NCBI GenBank assembly: GCA_964036315.1
Contig: OZ038509.1
Location: 32,864,032-32,928,031 of the forward strand
Source: Acanthosepion esculentum
Taxonomy: Eukaryota > Mollusca > Cephalopoda > Sepiida > Sepiidae
Reading direction: 5' to 3'
Length of the DNA: 64,000 bases
A model generated the notes under the pieces. The model did no database searches. It saw only the letters and a program-made list of their open reading frames with translations, and was not told the DNA's origin. A program made the translations under genes and the position numbers. Within the stretch, counting starts at the first letter, position 1. Each line of letters starts with the position of its first letter. Positions 20,540 to 32,479 of the stretch are shown here, in pieces.

Positions 20540-20605
<66 letters not shown>
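20540..20605. repeat. (TA)n microsatellite
   Basis: About 65 bp of TA. Confidence 0.97.
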
Positions 20606-20608
<3 letters not shown>

Positions 20609-20902
20609 ATAAGTGGATACAACGTTTTAAAACACACTATCCAACCGGGCAAAACTATAAATTTAACAATATAGATAGTATTAATATATAACACTACAAA
20701 TAAAAACCTACCCACATTTCTCACCCACACAAGAGAGACATGCTTACGGAGGTGTTGAGGCCTCACACTTATACACACACCCACACGAATAGACACACTT
20801 ACACACACCATACTCAATCACTCCCTAATGAGCCAAATGATAACACACACCACAGCAATATACACGCTTATACATATCATATTCACTCATTCCTTAAGAA
20901 CC

Positions 20903-20908
<6 letters not shown>

Positions 20909-20973
<65 letters not shown>
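20909..20973. repeat. (CA)n microsatellite
   Basis: About 64 bp of CA. Confidence 0.97.
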
Positions 20974-20975
<2 letters not shown>

Positions 20976-21760
20976 AACAGAGACACATCCCCTCTCCAGG
21001 AACCAATAAAACTGTCAAACTCACCAATGGAATTCAGAGCAGCATGGATCCATCCAGCTCTTATCTCAAAAACAATTTAAAGAGACTGTTTGACCAACAC
21101 AAGGAATGTTAAAAAATTCATATTAAAAAGACGTGTTTCAGACCAACTCGGTTACGAAGTATGTAGCTGATCAATGGAGGTCGAATAGTGCCCCTCAACC
21201 CAATTTTTTTCACGTCCAAGTGTAGTGTATACCCCTATTTAATTAGACAGTCCGTTTATTTTAAACAGTATATTTATTTTCGTCTAACAACCTGAATATT
21301 CGAGAAGCCTTATCAAAGAAAAATATGCATTCTCCAGCAGGATTAGAAGCTGCGTCTCCTTTTGCTGGAGAAACCGTCGTTATATCCGACGTGCTTTAGA
21401 CCAACTCGCCCACGAAGTGCGTCGCCGATCAAAAGCAATGCTTCACGAACATTGTGAGTTCTTCTCAAATACCTTTAAATTGATTATACATGTTATGGTA
21501 CTGCGTTATCAACAATGGGGTGATTTGTCAGGGATGTGGATTCTTGATGTTATCCGGATGAAAATGTCATCTTATTCAGTGAGTTGCTTTTAGCAATAGA
21601 CTGTAATCATTTTGATTGGATATTGAACAAGAATAAATTATCCTTATAATTAAAACTGTCAGATGTTATACAGAGATCGAAGAAAACTGATGCGTAACAT
21701 CGCCCTAAAAAAGAACAACAAACATCTGCATTTACTGCTCAAAACCACTACACACCAGAC

Positions 21761-21790
21761 ACACATACGCGCGTGCGCACACACACACAC

Positions 21791-21838
<48 letters not shown>

Positions 21839-21868
21839 AGAGAGAGAGAGAGAGTGTGTGTGTGTGTT
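21761..21868. repeat. (CA)n-(TA)n-(GA)n-(TG)n compound microsatellite
   Basis: Four simple repeats in direct succession, followed by a CTGAGGA...GAAAC motif at 21872-21895. Confidence 0.95.
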
Positions 21869-22018
21869 TGTCTGAGGATCGCAAAAACCTGAAACCTCGG
21901 GTTAAAAAGTCACATCCATACAACTAAGTATGTTAAATCTATCACTGATATTGAGCGCTTTCCAATAACTTCCGCACATATATAATATATAAATAATATA
22001 TATAGATCACAATATAAA

Positions 22019-22187
<169 letters not shown>

Positions 22188-22545
22188 AATAGATTGTGGG
22201 AGGTACAAAACCGAAAAATAGCGAGAAAGACAGAGAATTTGTTCCTAATAGGCATTATGTTAAATGAAAAAATAAAAAATAAGAAATGAAACACTCACAA
22301 GACAGACCAACCGGTTTCGTTCCCTAGCTTATCAAGGTCGACGGGGAACATTTATTTTATAATAAATAACTATTAATCTCGCAAACAATCTTCATACAAT
22401 TAAAACATTAAAAGTGAAAATGAATAATCTGTATGAAGGGGAAAAAAAAGTATTCTTCAACCGAATATCGCAATTTTCAGATAAAAAAAATTATATATAG
22501 CAGGAAAATAGAGATGGAAGAAGTGGGGGATAAGAATAAGGAACA

Positions 22546-22923
22546 CTAGAGCGTAATAACATGGAGACCAAGGAGGCAGTCTCTTTGCTTGCAAAGAGAC
22601 TGTCCCCTTGATCGTATATACAGTGATTCAAGCACTCTTAAGTGAAAAAGGGAGTGCGAACTGGCCAGCACAGTGAACAAGTTCGAACTAAAATTAATAG
22701 CGCAAACTCTGCTATTTATCAGATGTTCAGTAATAGCTGAACCGGAAGTATTCACCAGTTGGCTCTTACGGGCTTCCGGATTCAGAACTCTTAAAGGGAC
22801 ATGCTGCCTAATCCTACAATCCAATCGCTGGGTCGTTCTTCCTATGTAGTTGCTACTGCAACTACATTTGAATGTGTAAATCACTGAAGAGACATGATGG
22901 GGAGGAAGACGATCCTTGCACAT
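22546..22923 (-). pseudogene. PLE GIY-YIG endonuclease domain
   Basis: A 125-codon frame. SSVIYTFKCSCSSNYIGRTT contains the VIY and YIG halves of the GIY-YIG motif; QRLDCRIRQHV supplies the conserved Arg and His. The tail FHLRVLESLYIRSRGQSLCK matches the E-x-x-x-I region that carries the catalytic Glu. The domain looks complete. It is out of frame with the RT upstream by a shift between about 22900 and 22925. Function in the family: site-nicking for target-primed reverse transcription. Confidence 0.85.
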
Positions 22924-23594
22924 ATAGACGGGAACGCAGCACGGGTCTCAAAATGAATTCTTAATTGAGCCGAAAAATAACAGATTTGAACAGCAGACAA
23001 GATACGCTTTGCCAAAAGCTCACCCCGTGAACCAATAAAGGGAAGACGTAGATAGACAGGACATTTTTGTACTTCATCCTGTTTTTCCTTCCGAAATTTA
23101 ATGATTTTATCCCGCATGACATTATGTAAAGTATCACTCGGATAACCATTTTTTAAGAGGGTACAGCGGATAAAATTTAATTCCTCATCCAGATACTGTT
23201 CACTACAAATCATCAGGGCCCTGTGAGTTAGGGTCCCGATGAGATTGATTTTACGTTTTTTGGGACAAAATGAGTCCCAACGAGTATACAAACCGGAAAA
23301 AGTTGGTTTGCGATACACAGAGGTAAGAAATTGAGACGGAGTCCGATGCACAAGGACATCTAAAAAGGAGATACAAGAATTAGACTCCTTCTCAATGGTG
23401 AATGTCAAGGACGGATGAAGTTGATTTATTACTGATAGGAAGGAATCGGCTTCGGTTTCACTATTGAAGAGACAAAACGTATCGTCAACGTACCGATGGT
23501 ACATGGACGGAGCATTGTCATGGGTGAGGAGTGACGCCTCATAAAAGCCCACAAAAATGTTGGCTAAAGCAGGACCTATATATATATAAGCCAA
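22881..23594 (-). pseudogene. PLE reverse transcriptase, C-terminal two thirds
   Basis: The frame begins in the GPALANIFVGFYE block and continues with the catalytic box YHRYVDDTF (both Asp intact, about residues 31-39). Then come SCISFLDVLVHR, VYRKPTFSGLYTRWDSF (diagnostic PLE block) and the thumb/linker ICSEQYLDEELNFI...NGYP. The N-terminal fingers are missing; the start Met lies in TA repeat sequence and is not genuine. The last 30 or so codons are past a frameshift. Confidence 0.85.
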
Positions 23595-23740
23595 CTATTT
23601 AAGGCAAATATTATTAGAGAAAATATATTTTGTGTCGATTTTAATGATCGGCTTTTCCAAATTACGAATAATCTTTCTCAGAGAAAAAGGAAATTCCGTC
23701 AGAAATTTTCCGAAGTTAATTTCGGAAGAAATGGATATTT

Positions 23741-24103
23741 ATTTTATATAAGAATACAATTATAGAACAAGGCCGAAAAAGGGGAGGGGTTGAGGCTTGT
23801 CTTCACTAACTATCCTATACCTAGCTAATTCGATTCACAACCCATTTACTTATAGCGGGCCCTTAAACGATGAAGTTTCCAAATGTATTGTGGGCGTGCA
23901 ATGTTGCGGGTCCCGCCACAATTATTTTATTTTGTCTAGGAAAGGTGTGGAAAGGATCATGCCATTATGCTGGAGGTCGCTATCCAATGTGGTGGTCACA
24001 ATGCAATTTATATTTGACGTAAAATAGCACATGGTATAAAATACAAAACGGAACGTAAGGTTGAAAACATAATTGAATTTTTTAAGTATTTGATGTACAT
24101 GCA
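23741..24103. other. No recognised feature
   Basis: Moderately GC-richer DNA than its surroundings. Short open frames on both strands show no family resemblance. Confidence 0.4.
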
Positions 24104-24332
24104 TGTGAACTGAAAGGGTTAGACAGAGTTGTGTCTCTTAGACCAGGTAATATTTGTACCTAAGCTCATAAAGAATAAGTTGATTATTAAACTGTAGTTT
24201 AGAAGAATGATTATGTGTTGAATGTTTGGAATTGTGTATTGTGCAAGTTGGATAAAAGTTCAGAATTATACTTGCATGAAATGTTATAAAGTTCTTTTAC
24301 GTCTGACTGCATTAGTCAAGACGGGAGTCACA
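24104..24332 (+). repeat. Candidate solo or 5' LTR (229 bp)
   Basis: Starts TGTGA and ends TCACA, a 5-bp terminal inverted repeat in TG...CA context. Three bases later comes TGGCAGCCGAG, a plausible primer binding site. No partner LTR or pol sequence was found, so this is tentative. Confidence 0.3.
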
Positions 24333-24419
24333 TTTTGGCAGCCGAGTTGAGATGTACGAGTGAGAAACAAAAGGGAGCGTGACGAAAGAGAGGGCGATAA
24401 TCTCTCGTGTTTGGTTTTA

Positions 24420-24560
24420 TGGTATGTTGTCTCACGTGACAGGCTCTGACTGAGTTGGCGCTAAAATAGATCTGTCGCGTGGGAGTGATTTGATTGGTCG
24501 AAACTGACCAATCAGCAAGCTAGATTGAAGGTGATTAACCAATGAATGCTTGTTAATTAT
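24420..24560. promoter_or_regulatory. CCAAT/E-box-rich patch
   Basis: Contains TCACGTGAC (E-box), an 8-bp inverted repeat GATTGGTC/GACCAATC and a further CCAAT near 24540. It could be a real promoter, an internal region of the LTR-like unit above, or chance. Confidence 0.25.
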
Positions 24561-24807
24561 TTTGTATGTAAAATGGTGGTGGTGGTTACCACACACTCAT
24601 TACAATTTGCACATTTACCACAAAAACTCGTCCGTCGCCAACCAATCCTCCATACACGATAATACCACATCCTCTCAAGGAGGGGGGCTACAAAACGCGC
24701 CCCATACCATAAAAATCTAATGATCGTAAATTATATGATCCAAGTTATCCATCTTCTTATCCATCAAAGTAATTATATACAATTGGTGAACTTCGTAGAA
24801 CTAGTGA

Positions 24808-24891
24808 GTGTTGTGACGTAGACAGATGGTGTTGTGACGTAGACAGATAGTGTTGTGACGTAGACAGATAGTGTTGTGACGTAAACGATGT
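24808..24891. repeat. 21-bp minisatellite, four units
   Basis: Four units of GTGTTGTGACGTAGACAGAT(A/G), the last diverging at its end. Each unit carries TGACGTA. Confidence 0.92.
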
Positions 24892-24989
24892 ATTTTTTTA
24901 TATATACTTCGGAGGATGCGGACTCTTAAGAGATGTATATTTAACTTTTCGAATTTGTGAGAGAAAAAGTATTTGTACAATCAGTTTTC

Positions 24990-25300
24990 ATAACTTGCTT
25001 TTTTAGTTACAAAGCCATTGTTGGATATAACAGCCCATAAAACGCTTGCCATACCTGCTGTCTACTCGTCCTTTGCAACTTGGTGTCGAAGGTGGACATT
25101 TTATCGAACTATTCTTTATAAATAACTTTCAATTCATCGATGTTTCTCGGGACCTTTAAATTCTCAATTCGGTTCAGAGAATAACCTTACATACTACATA
25201 CCCTGCACTACCTCCCATTGCTTTGAGGTTTCGCAGTATGTGTAGGATCGTTATCTTGTTGGAAGACCCATTCATCTCCAGCTATTGTTTTATCTGTAGA
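24990..25300 (-). pseudogene. Tc1/mariner-like transposase remnant
   Basis: The minus strand reads DEWVFQQDNDPTHTAK, the block around the second catalytic Asp of Tc1-like transposases. After frameshifts come LNRIENLKVPRNIDELKVIY and a C-terminal FDKMSTFDTK-like stretch. The region that should hold the third acidic residue (SPDLNPIE-type) is shortened, so an internal deletion is likely. The frame joins a microsatellite at 25310. Confidence 0.6.
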
Positions 25301-25310
25301 AATATATATA

Positions 25311-25325
25311 CACACACACACACGT

Positions 25326-25376
<51 letters not shown>

Positions 25377-25431
25377 GTGTGTGTGTTTGGGGGTGCGTGA
25401 GTGTGTGTGTGTGTGTCTGTGTGTGTGTGTC
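25311..25431. repeat. (CA)/(TA)n/(TG)n compound microsatellite
   Basis: CA, then TA, then TG-rich repeats with G-rich interruptions. Confidence 0.95.
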
Positions 25432-25436
25432 GTGAG

Positions 25437-25690
25437 ATGTGAAAATAGCTCGCCAAGTAAAAATACATGGCCCTGTTCAAAAAGTAATTTGACTTAAAGA
25501 GGGAAACAAAAACTTGGGGAGTTGAGTTACAAAACGGAATTAACTGAAACTGAGAATAAAGGGTTAGGTTTGAAATTCCAACTGAAGAAGGCCGGAGCGT
25601 ACAACGACCGAAGCACTGTGAGTTTGACAATAAGAATGAGGACAACAACCCGAACAATATAAATAGTGTGAATGTAAATAGATTGAATTA
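25437..25690 (+). repeat. PLE terminal module copy (hammerhead-like part)
   Basis: Shares with 30.33-30.56, 33.99-34.48 and 42.55-42.72 kb the blocks CAAAAACTTG..AGTTGAGTTA, CTGAAGAAGGCCGGAGCG, ACAACGACCG and GACAAT-x-CCGA. The motif has GAAG in place of GAAA. The tRNA-like part seen in two sister copies is not recognisable here. Confidence 0.65.
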
Positions 25691-25954
25691 TACAGAACCA
25701 AGAATAATATATTTTGATAGTTTTGCTTAAGAGGATTCTCTTTTATATTTTTCGTAAAATTGTTTTACATTTCCAGTTTTATAGATAAAGAAAAAATTGC
25801 GATCCTGGATCTAACTTGGCGTGAATGAGTCAATACAAATGACTGGACAAATTGACCGGGCTATAAACTAAAGATGACGAACGGGATGCAACACCAAACA
25901 CATTGACAGGAAGATGGTCGGCAGACACGGTAAGAAAAACTATAAAAACTCCTA

Positions 25955-26655
25955 CGTAAGGCAGTGAAGGAAAGCGAGAACAGGGGATTAAACATTAAGT
26001 TAAAAAACAAACAGAATACATGGTTGTTAGCAAAAGGGGTGAGCCCTAAATTCAAATTACAAATCGGAGATACCAAAAATAAAACAAGTACAAAAATTTA
26101 AATATCTGGCAAGTGTTCTAACAGAGAATTGAAAGTGCGACACTGAAATCCGAAGATGAATTGGAATAGAAAAATTGTATTCCGAAAGCTAAGCAGAGTA
26201 TTAAAAGACAGAAAACCTCGTTAGAAATAATGAAAAGAGTACTGTACTATTAGGTGATGTTTATTTTCCTGTATCGCAGGGAATCTCCTCAAATACGAAG
26301 AAGAGACTTGAAGCAACAGAAGTGAGGTTCTACAGTAGGATGCTGAGGATACCATAGACCGGACATATGAGCAATGACGAGATTTTAGAGAGAATGCAAA
26401 CTTATACTTAACGTCAATTGAGATTTCTGGGGCACATAATGTGGAAGGAAGACGTGGAAAATCTGATACTCACAGGACAGATTGAGGGCAAGAGGGACAG
26501 AGAAAAACAACGCATAATTAAGGAGCTTGAGTAAATTGATTGCGGAACAAGTTTTTAAAGACAAAATTTATTAAGAGCTGAAAAGACGGGTAATTGTGGA
26601 GAGCCACGATCGTCTACATCTTGAGGAGACACAGCACATAGAAAAGAAGAATTTT
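25955..26655 (+). pseudogene. LINE RT C-terminal tail, copy 2
   Basis: A longer copy of the tail family. Legible blocks across frameshifts: KLQIGDTKNK, KFKYL-like KI-ISGKCSNREL, RRLEATEVRFYSRMLRIP, MSNDEILERM, LRFLGHIMWKEDVENLILTG and IEGKRDREKQRIIK, then the RATKD-type end near 26590. The catalytic YADD region is not included; the element is 5'-truncated near 25955. Many stops; dead. Confidence 0.65.
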
Positions 26656-26659
26656 ATTG

Positions 26660-27150
26660 GAAGATTATAAAGCTCTACTTATTATCGTCAGCACAATAAA
26701 CAACTATACTTTACTTAGCATTTATCCAAGTGGCTTTGAAGAGACGTAATAAGTGGAGACGTTGACAAATCATGAAAATAAAACCTTTTTTTTTATTCTG
26801 TAAAATGCCAAGATGTCCGCTACCAAAATGTAAGTGGCGTCTACATTTGATTATGTAGATTAGAACTGATAACAAGAGTATGACTATATTGAAAATTGTT
26901 TGGATTTATAAAAAGCAACACGAGAGCGAGACTCATGCGAATTTATCCCTACAAACAAGTGCGGGGAATTTTTGTTTACAAAATGTTGTAGTGAAAGAGA
27001 GGGAAATAAAAACGAAAGGAATGAATTAAGAGAAAAAAATAAACAAGTAAATGAGAAAAATTAAACAACTGATGAAAGAAAGAAGTTAAAATAAAAGAAT
27101 ATATTATAAATGCGTTGAAAAAAAAAATGAGGGAAATTAGTCCTTCTTCA
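26660..27150. other. No recognised feature
   Basis: AT-rich DNA that becomes purine-rich toward 27130. Nothing supported. Confidence 0.4.
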
Positions 27151-27960
27151 TCTTAATGTTTCTAGTTTTCATTTCTTTCTTTCCTCTGCGTACTTTACAT
27201 TTCTTTCTTCCTTTCCTCTTTCCATTTTTATTTCCTTCGAAAGAACAGAAAATACGTTTTATCTTTAAATTATTCTCTCTTACTCTCCATTTACCTCTAC
27301 CTTCCTTAAATTTCTTTTTATCTTTCTTTCTTTACATTTATTTCTTCCTTACCCACTCCTGTAATTCTTATTTCTTTTCTTCTTCCATTCTTTGCTTTTC
27401 GTTTCTTACTTCTTTTCCCTCCTACTTGTCATTTCATCTCTCCTGCTCTACTATTCATTTCCTTCTCCCTTTTCGTCTCCAATTTTCACGTCTTTCTTTC
27501 TTTCCCACTCAAATTTTCATTTCTTACTTTTCTTCCCTGCTTTTTATTTCCTTTTTTATCCGTTACATTTTAATTCAGTTTTCTTTTCTGTATTTGTCAT
27601 TTCATTTTGATTTTCTTTCTCTTTTTTTTCCTTTTTTTTTCATTTTCATCCACCTCTTTTTCGTGATATTTTTTATTCATTCATTTTTCTTTTCCGTTCT
27701 TTTATTTTTCATTGAATTTTTTATTTCCTTTATTTCATGATTCCTTTTTTTCTTTCGTCTGACCCAATCCTAATTTTTCTATATGTCTTTTATTTTTCTT
27801 CATTCTTCCTTTCTTTCCGTCTCTTCTTTCTCGTTCATTTATTTTTATTTACATTCCTTCTAACATACATTCCTGCCATTTCATTTTTATTTCTTCCTTT
27901 TTCCTCTTTATCTTTGTATATTTTATCCATTTTTTTCTTTCATGAGGAGCGGGCACTTAA
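27150..27960 (+). repeat. Polypyrimidine tract, about 0.8 kb
   Basis: The plus strand is dominated by T and C (TTCTTTCC-type words) for about 800 bp. The Phe/Ser/Leu-rich reading frames through it (27156-27740, 27737-28009) are composition artefacts. A similar tract is at 38.44-39.24 kb. Confidence 0.85.
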
Positions 27961-29052
27961 TAACTCATCAGATTCCTTTCAGCATTCCTTTCCTGTACTA
28001 AACAATTAAGAATATGCTTTAAACTACCATATGGAACTGATGCTGAAAACATCCTGCCATCAATCTATTAAAATTCTCACCAGTTATCTCGATTTGTGGA
28101 TGAAATCAGAAAGCAAAAACATTGGTTCCTAAAGTGCTCTAATCGTGAGAACTTCAGATGTCTTTGTTTCACATGCACACTCACGCATATACAGATTTCT
28201 AAGTGTAACATGTCCATAGACACGTACATAATCATGCACACATCAAATACCTTCAAAATTTTCTTCTTAATTTGCTGTAGTTCTACATCAAACAAATTAA
28301 ACGTGTGTGGTGAAAATTTAATTCACATTATATGACATCTCGAATGCAATACAAAATTTTAAAAAAGACTGTCATTTCTTTTTCTTCTTTTAAATTATTT
28401 TTCAATTCGTCGGCCTGTAAAACTATCGATAATATTGATCCATTTTAGCAAAGATTACAAGACTTTTGGTAGAGTCTGATTAAAATTCTCCTTTTTGAAT
28501 ATTTAGGGAAAGAAAGTAAGTGTTTGTAAGTTGTACCGCATAAAACTCGATGGAAAAATAACCAAAAAGAAAACAAAAACAAAAAAGGATAATTCCAGAC
28601 AATGGCGCAGTGTAGAAATAAACAAATATGTATCGTTTTAAACTTAAAACTACTTCTTCTGCTTACCATAAAAGACGTGCTAAGGATTCACAGAATGCAA
28701 ATCATTTCAAAACTCCGCAGCCTGTCTGCACTCAGATATTGACAAACATATAACAGAAATCCTAAACAAAGCACATAAATAACGAATCACGAAGTAGGAT
28801 AAAATGATAGTCTACTGACTAAACTTAGATAATGAAGTATGAAAGCAGAGAAAGAGACAGAAAAAAGTTTTAATCCCGAAAGCACTGAGAATTACCACGA
28901 CCAGATATTGCAGGGTTGTAAGATGACACGACTACCAGGTGGTGTGGATCACAGACCCGGTTATATAAGCATAGAACAGGCTCTGTACTAGACGCAATTC
29001 CGTCTGAGAAAAGTGGAATGGAGAAACATTGCGAAAGAAAACATTAACAAAG

Positions 29053-29054
<2 letters not shown>
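27961..29054. other. No gene recognised; possible 3' LINE region before (AAT)n
   Basis: Mostly unassigned AT-rich DNA. The final part (about 28870-29054) leads into an (AAT)n tract, as LINE 3' ends do elsewhere in this window, but shows no coding match. Confidence 0.35.

Positions 29055-29100
<46 letters not shown>
29055..29100. repeat. (AAT)n microsatellite
   Basis: About 14 ATA/AAT units directly preceding a LINE fragment. Confidence 0.95.
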
Positions 29101-29102
<2 letters not shown>

Positions 29103-29200
29103 CCTGGAAGTCCATGCCTCAAAGTGATACAAAAAATTGTTTTGCCAAGTACAGCCCACACTTTACGAAGGGCTTTATCTATGTAATTTTTTTTAATTTT
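29101..29200 (+). pseudogene. RLE-type LINE tail, fragment A1
   Basis: Reads PGSPCLKVIQKIVLPSTAHT and then LRRALSM, the last residues of the ORF of the LINE family described at 29.24 kb. It lacks everything upstream and starts exactly at the (AAT)n tract. Confidence 0.6.
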
Positions 29201-29235
29201 ATTTTATATTTATTTTTTTATTTTTTTATTTTTGC

Positions 29236-29862
29236 AGTGGAAAGTGTCATAATGCCATTTCTAACCTTAGGTCCCTTAGTGTTATCACCCACAGGATATA
29301 AAATCCGTATTATAAAGTGGAAAATATGCAACTTTTAAGGGAAGAAAACTGAAAGGAACTGGTATGAACACCACCCAGACCCGGTTACGGAGATAGGACA
29401 TGTAACAATTTTATGGGACTTTACAATACACACAGACAGAACAATCAATGCTAATCACCCAGACATCGTGAGCAAAGGCCACAAAAACAGAATGTGATTT
29501 CTTATTGACACAGCGGTCCCTGTAGATTGTAATGTACCTTTGAAGATCTTCAAAAACTATCAAAATACAAGGATCTAGATGTGGAAATCTAAAAGATGTG
29601 GCACATGAGGACATCAGTAATTCGAGTTGTATTTGGAACCCCTGAATTGATTGGAAAAGGATCCGATAGAGTCATTGAAGGGAATTCTGGCAGCCTATTT
29701 CTTTAAAGAAATAACAAAGCTTGTACTCACAAGTACAGTTCACGAATGGATTTATCTATGTAAAATGTTTTTTTTTTGTTTTTTTTTTTACAAAAATGAT
29801 CATTGGAAAATGTTTCTCGTTGGGACCCGGAAAGAAATGAGTATACAACAGAAATAAAAAGG
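29236..29862 (+). pseudogene. RLE-type LINE C-terminal region, fragment A2
   Basis: Frameshifted relic of the end of a non-LTR retrotransposon ORF. In the relevant frames one finds a WDFTIHTDRTI-like block, A-HPDIVSKGHKNRM, LIDTAVPVDCNV, KLSKYKDLDVEI and KMWHMRTSVIRVVFG, then the RALS-type end. The R/HPD...LID...P pattern downstream of a Cys/His region resembles the restriction-like endonuclease of R2/R4/Dong-type LINEs. It is followed by a T-rich run and a GTTGGGACCCGGAAAGAAAT tail shared with copy A3. It then passes straight into a PLE remnant. Confidence 0.6.
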
Positions 29863-30150
29863 ATCCCCCATGCAACTGTGGTAAGAAATATAGAGGAGAA
29901 ACAGGTCGCTCCCTTAAGGTAAGAATGCAAGAACATCATAAAGCTGTAACACGAGGGGAAATAGAAAAATCAGGCATATCTGACCACATATGGAGGGAAA
30001 AGGGTTTTCGCTCCCAGCTCCTATAGGATAAGGTTGAAATAATAGAGAGCATCTCTGGAAAATCCGAAAACGTAAGGAATCAGTAAATATGCTAGATCAC
30101 AAAAATCTCCTGAGCCGACAAGCATAGAAATGAATACAATATGGGAACCA
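29863..30150 (+). pseudogene. PLE GIY-YIG endonuclease remnant
   Basis: The forward frame KKDPPCNCGKKYRGETGRSL continues KVRMQEHHKAVTRGEIEKSG and ISDHIWREKG. This is the classical C-x-C-GK-YIGETGR-L-R..EH layout of PLE nucleases, with Ile to Arg in YIG. After a stop and frameshift come DKVEIIESISGK and a MNTIWEPVIQ end, which matches the usual C-terminus. The RT domain is missing (5' truncation). Immediately downstream is the tRNA-like/hammerhead-like module, suggesting that the module is the 3' end of this family. Confidence 0.75.
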
Positions 30151-30560
30151 GTAATACAGAGTGACAGAGAAAAATAATAATAACAAGAAAATTGTAATAT
30201 GAGCTCTGGTTAAAAATGTTACTTAGACATGAGGTTTATAAGTCTCAAAAATTCAAACACTGATTTCCTCAGTGGATAAAAGCGTTGGTTGAATCCAGTG
30301 ACTTCACTCAAGATTTGTGAGTTCAATACCTGGCAGAGGTGAACAAAAACTTGAACAGTTGAGTTAAAAGGGAGATAACTACTACTGAGATCTCAGGAAC
30401 ACGCTACCTCGGTGGACGAAATAAAGAGTTTCAATCACCTGAAGGAGGCCGAGCGTACAATGGCCGACATATCGTGAATATAGCAACAAAGATAGCAGTC
30501 CGAACAATCTAAAAAGTGTAAATAATTACAATACGTCATCTCAGAAATATAGATAGAAAT
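30150..30560 (+). repeat. PLE 3' module: tRNA-like part plus CTGAAGG motif
   Basis: Blocks in order: TTGTAATATGAGC, TCAGTGGATAAAAGCGTTGG (A-box-like) and GTGAGTTCAATACC (B-box-like), then AGTTGAGTTA and CACCTGAAGGAGGCCGAGCG. The end resembles ..GCAACAAAGAT..CAGTCCGA..TCATCTCAGAAATATAGA. The same order occurs in the 490-bp insertion at 33989-34478. Hammerhead core bases are mutated here (CTGAAGG, GACA). Confidence 0.7.
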
Positions 30561-32479
30561 GAAGTGTAGACGTCTTGTTTGTCTGCTATAGGCTCAGAAA
30601 ATAAAGAATGGATTTCAAACAAACTTGATATGCCAATAAGCTATGACTCAGGTAAATTTAACCTAGCTCAAACCCGAAGGTCATAAAAGGTAAAAAATAA
30701 AGTCAAATAAACCAATTCCACAAAATGCAATGGCAAATGATGTAAATCAGTTTTGGTAGTAAATTAATGCGTAGCTATTGGTCTTTTTAATTATTTATAC
30801 AAATAAAATGGAATGTTTCTTATTTAGACAAAGTAACGTTGGTTACCTCTGTTAGTAGTAAATAAAAGCGCCGATGAAAAAAGAAAAGAAATTTTAACAG
30901 AATTAATTCGATATATTCTAATTTCATTTGGAATTTTCATTTCTAAATTAATCGATTTTCGTGACACATACACTTATATTTAAATTAACTCTCAGTGATT
31001 GTTGAAATCGGCTTTTTAACTTCTGAAAAGCAAAAACAGAAAACAAAAAACACGCGTGTGTCCGTTAGGGAGGCTAACTGTATGTTACTTCAAGAGACAT
31101 GTAGATGTTTATTTTTCATATAAAAGAATCTTTTTACCCATGTTTTGATGCAAGGATCACTGATTAAACATCTAAATTTTACAACACTGACATAAATATT
31201 CAATATCATTTTCATAATAAGTGTTAACGAATTCAGCTGTAAAAGGTTGTCATAAGTCTTTGAAGCTAGGAAAGATGATATGAAGAGAATCCATTTCTAA
31301 ATGGCATCTTACGTCTTAATTGCTAATTTTTCTCTACTTTTCCTTGGTGTTGATTTCGTTGCACTGTCTTCATTTTATTTCATATTTGTGTGACAAGCGC
31401 ATCGACTGATCAAATGATCACTTGTTAAAAATGTGTCCGGGAGTAAGTATGGAAGATGAACTGCGACATATTAGATTACAGGATAAAGTTTAAATTTATG
31501 CAAGAACAACGATCTCCTCTCAAGTAAGATGATTAAATGAGATTGTGATTAGTAATATTAATACAAAAGAGAGATTTCAAAATTTGTTGGTTTAATATTT
31601 CCCTTTTTTTCTGGTTATCACACTTAACTCCATCCTTACATATTCCAGTCGCTATCTCTGTAAGTTCATAGATCTAACGATTTAACTAATCTCAATAGAT
31701 TTTCTTGGATTTTTAAAGCGTACAAGACCCAAAATACGCAGTATCCATATTACCTGGCTAGGAAAGATTTATTGCTCAAAATTGTTAAGGGATTATTTAT
31801 TTTATTCAAATATTGTCTACATTTTCGACGAAACTCTGCTCAAGAATGATGTGTTGGCGACGGATGTGGCGTTAAAGGATAATGAAATTAAAACTGAATA
31901 TCTTAGAAAAAATTTTTGTATTTTTAACAACTTAAATCCTCTTTTGTAAAGCAAAGACATTGAAACCAAAACGGACGAAAAGGTTCAATTAAAAGCTTGT
32001 TTCTGCTAAGTATATAAATATAAGATCCAAGGATATTAATATTAGACGAATCACCGTCTACAACTGTATAAAATGGCCGGAATAGCTAGCGAAACCACGT
32101 TTCATATGAATTACAAGTCGGTCATAACCCTTTCCATCCGAAAATATTGATAATTTACCAACGGTTGAGCAATATTTTTGGTGAAATCAATCACTTCAGA
32201 TTTTACTTAGAAACTGCATTGTTACTTCAAAGGACCCAATAACTCGACAACAAGTCTGTGCGCGAACCTTAATGTGATGTAAGCCATTCGCTTCTTTATC
32301 AACAATTGGTCCATAACACATTCCAGATGTGAAAAGCTGACGTAATAAATGTCCATAATAATAATGTCCTTATGGAATGCATCTCATTTAGATAACGTGC
32401 TCTTGACGTACGAGTAGGTATATGCGATATTATGAAAAAAAAAAATAATCGTCAATGAAAATTTTTGTTATATCTTTTC
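30561..32479. other. No recognised feature
   Basis: About 1.9 kb of AT-rich DNA without long frames, microsatellites or repeat families that I could match. It may be the least disturbed part of the window. Confidence 0.45.

Larger units (their letters stand above)
18770..22018. other. Microsatellite-dominated stretch, no genes recognised
   Basis: Contains several CA, TA and GA arrays listed separately. It also has the PLE end similarity at 19135-19205 and a degenerate 45-bp direct repeat (21131-21175 and 21391-21435, GACGTGTTT/CTTT-AGACCAACTCG). A 21230-21350 segment is similar to 49080-49200. The reading frames through it are translations of simple repeats. Confidence 0.6.

Noticed and set aside
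24808..24891. CRISPR-like array (regular 21-bp units)
   Set aside because: Units are contiguous with no spacers; it is a minisatellite in a eukaryotic context.
27156..28009. 194- and 90-codon Phe/Ser/Leu-rich frames that look like membrane proteins
   Set aside because: They lie in a polypyrimidine tract; TTT, TCC and CTT codons come from composition, not selection.
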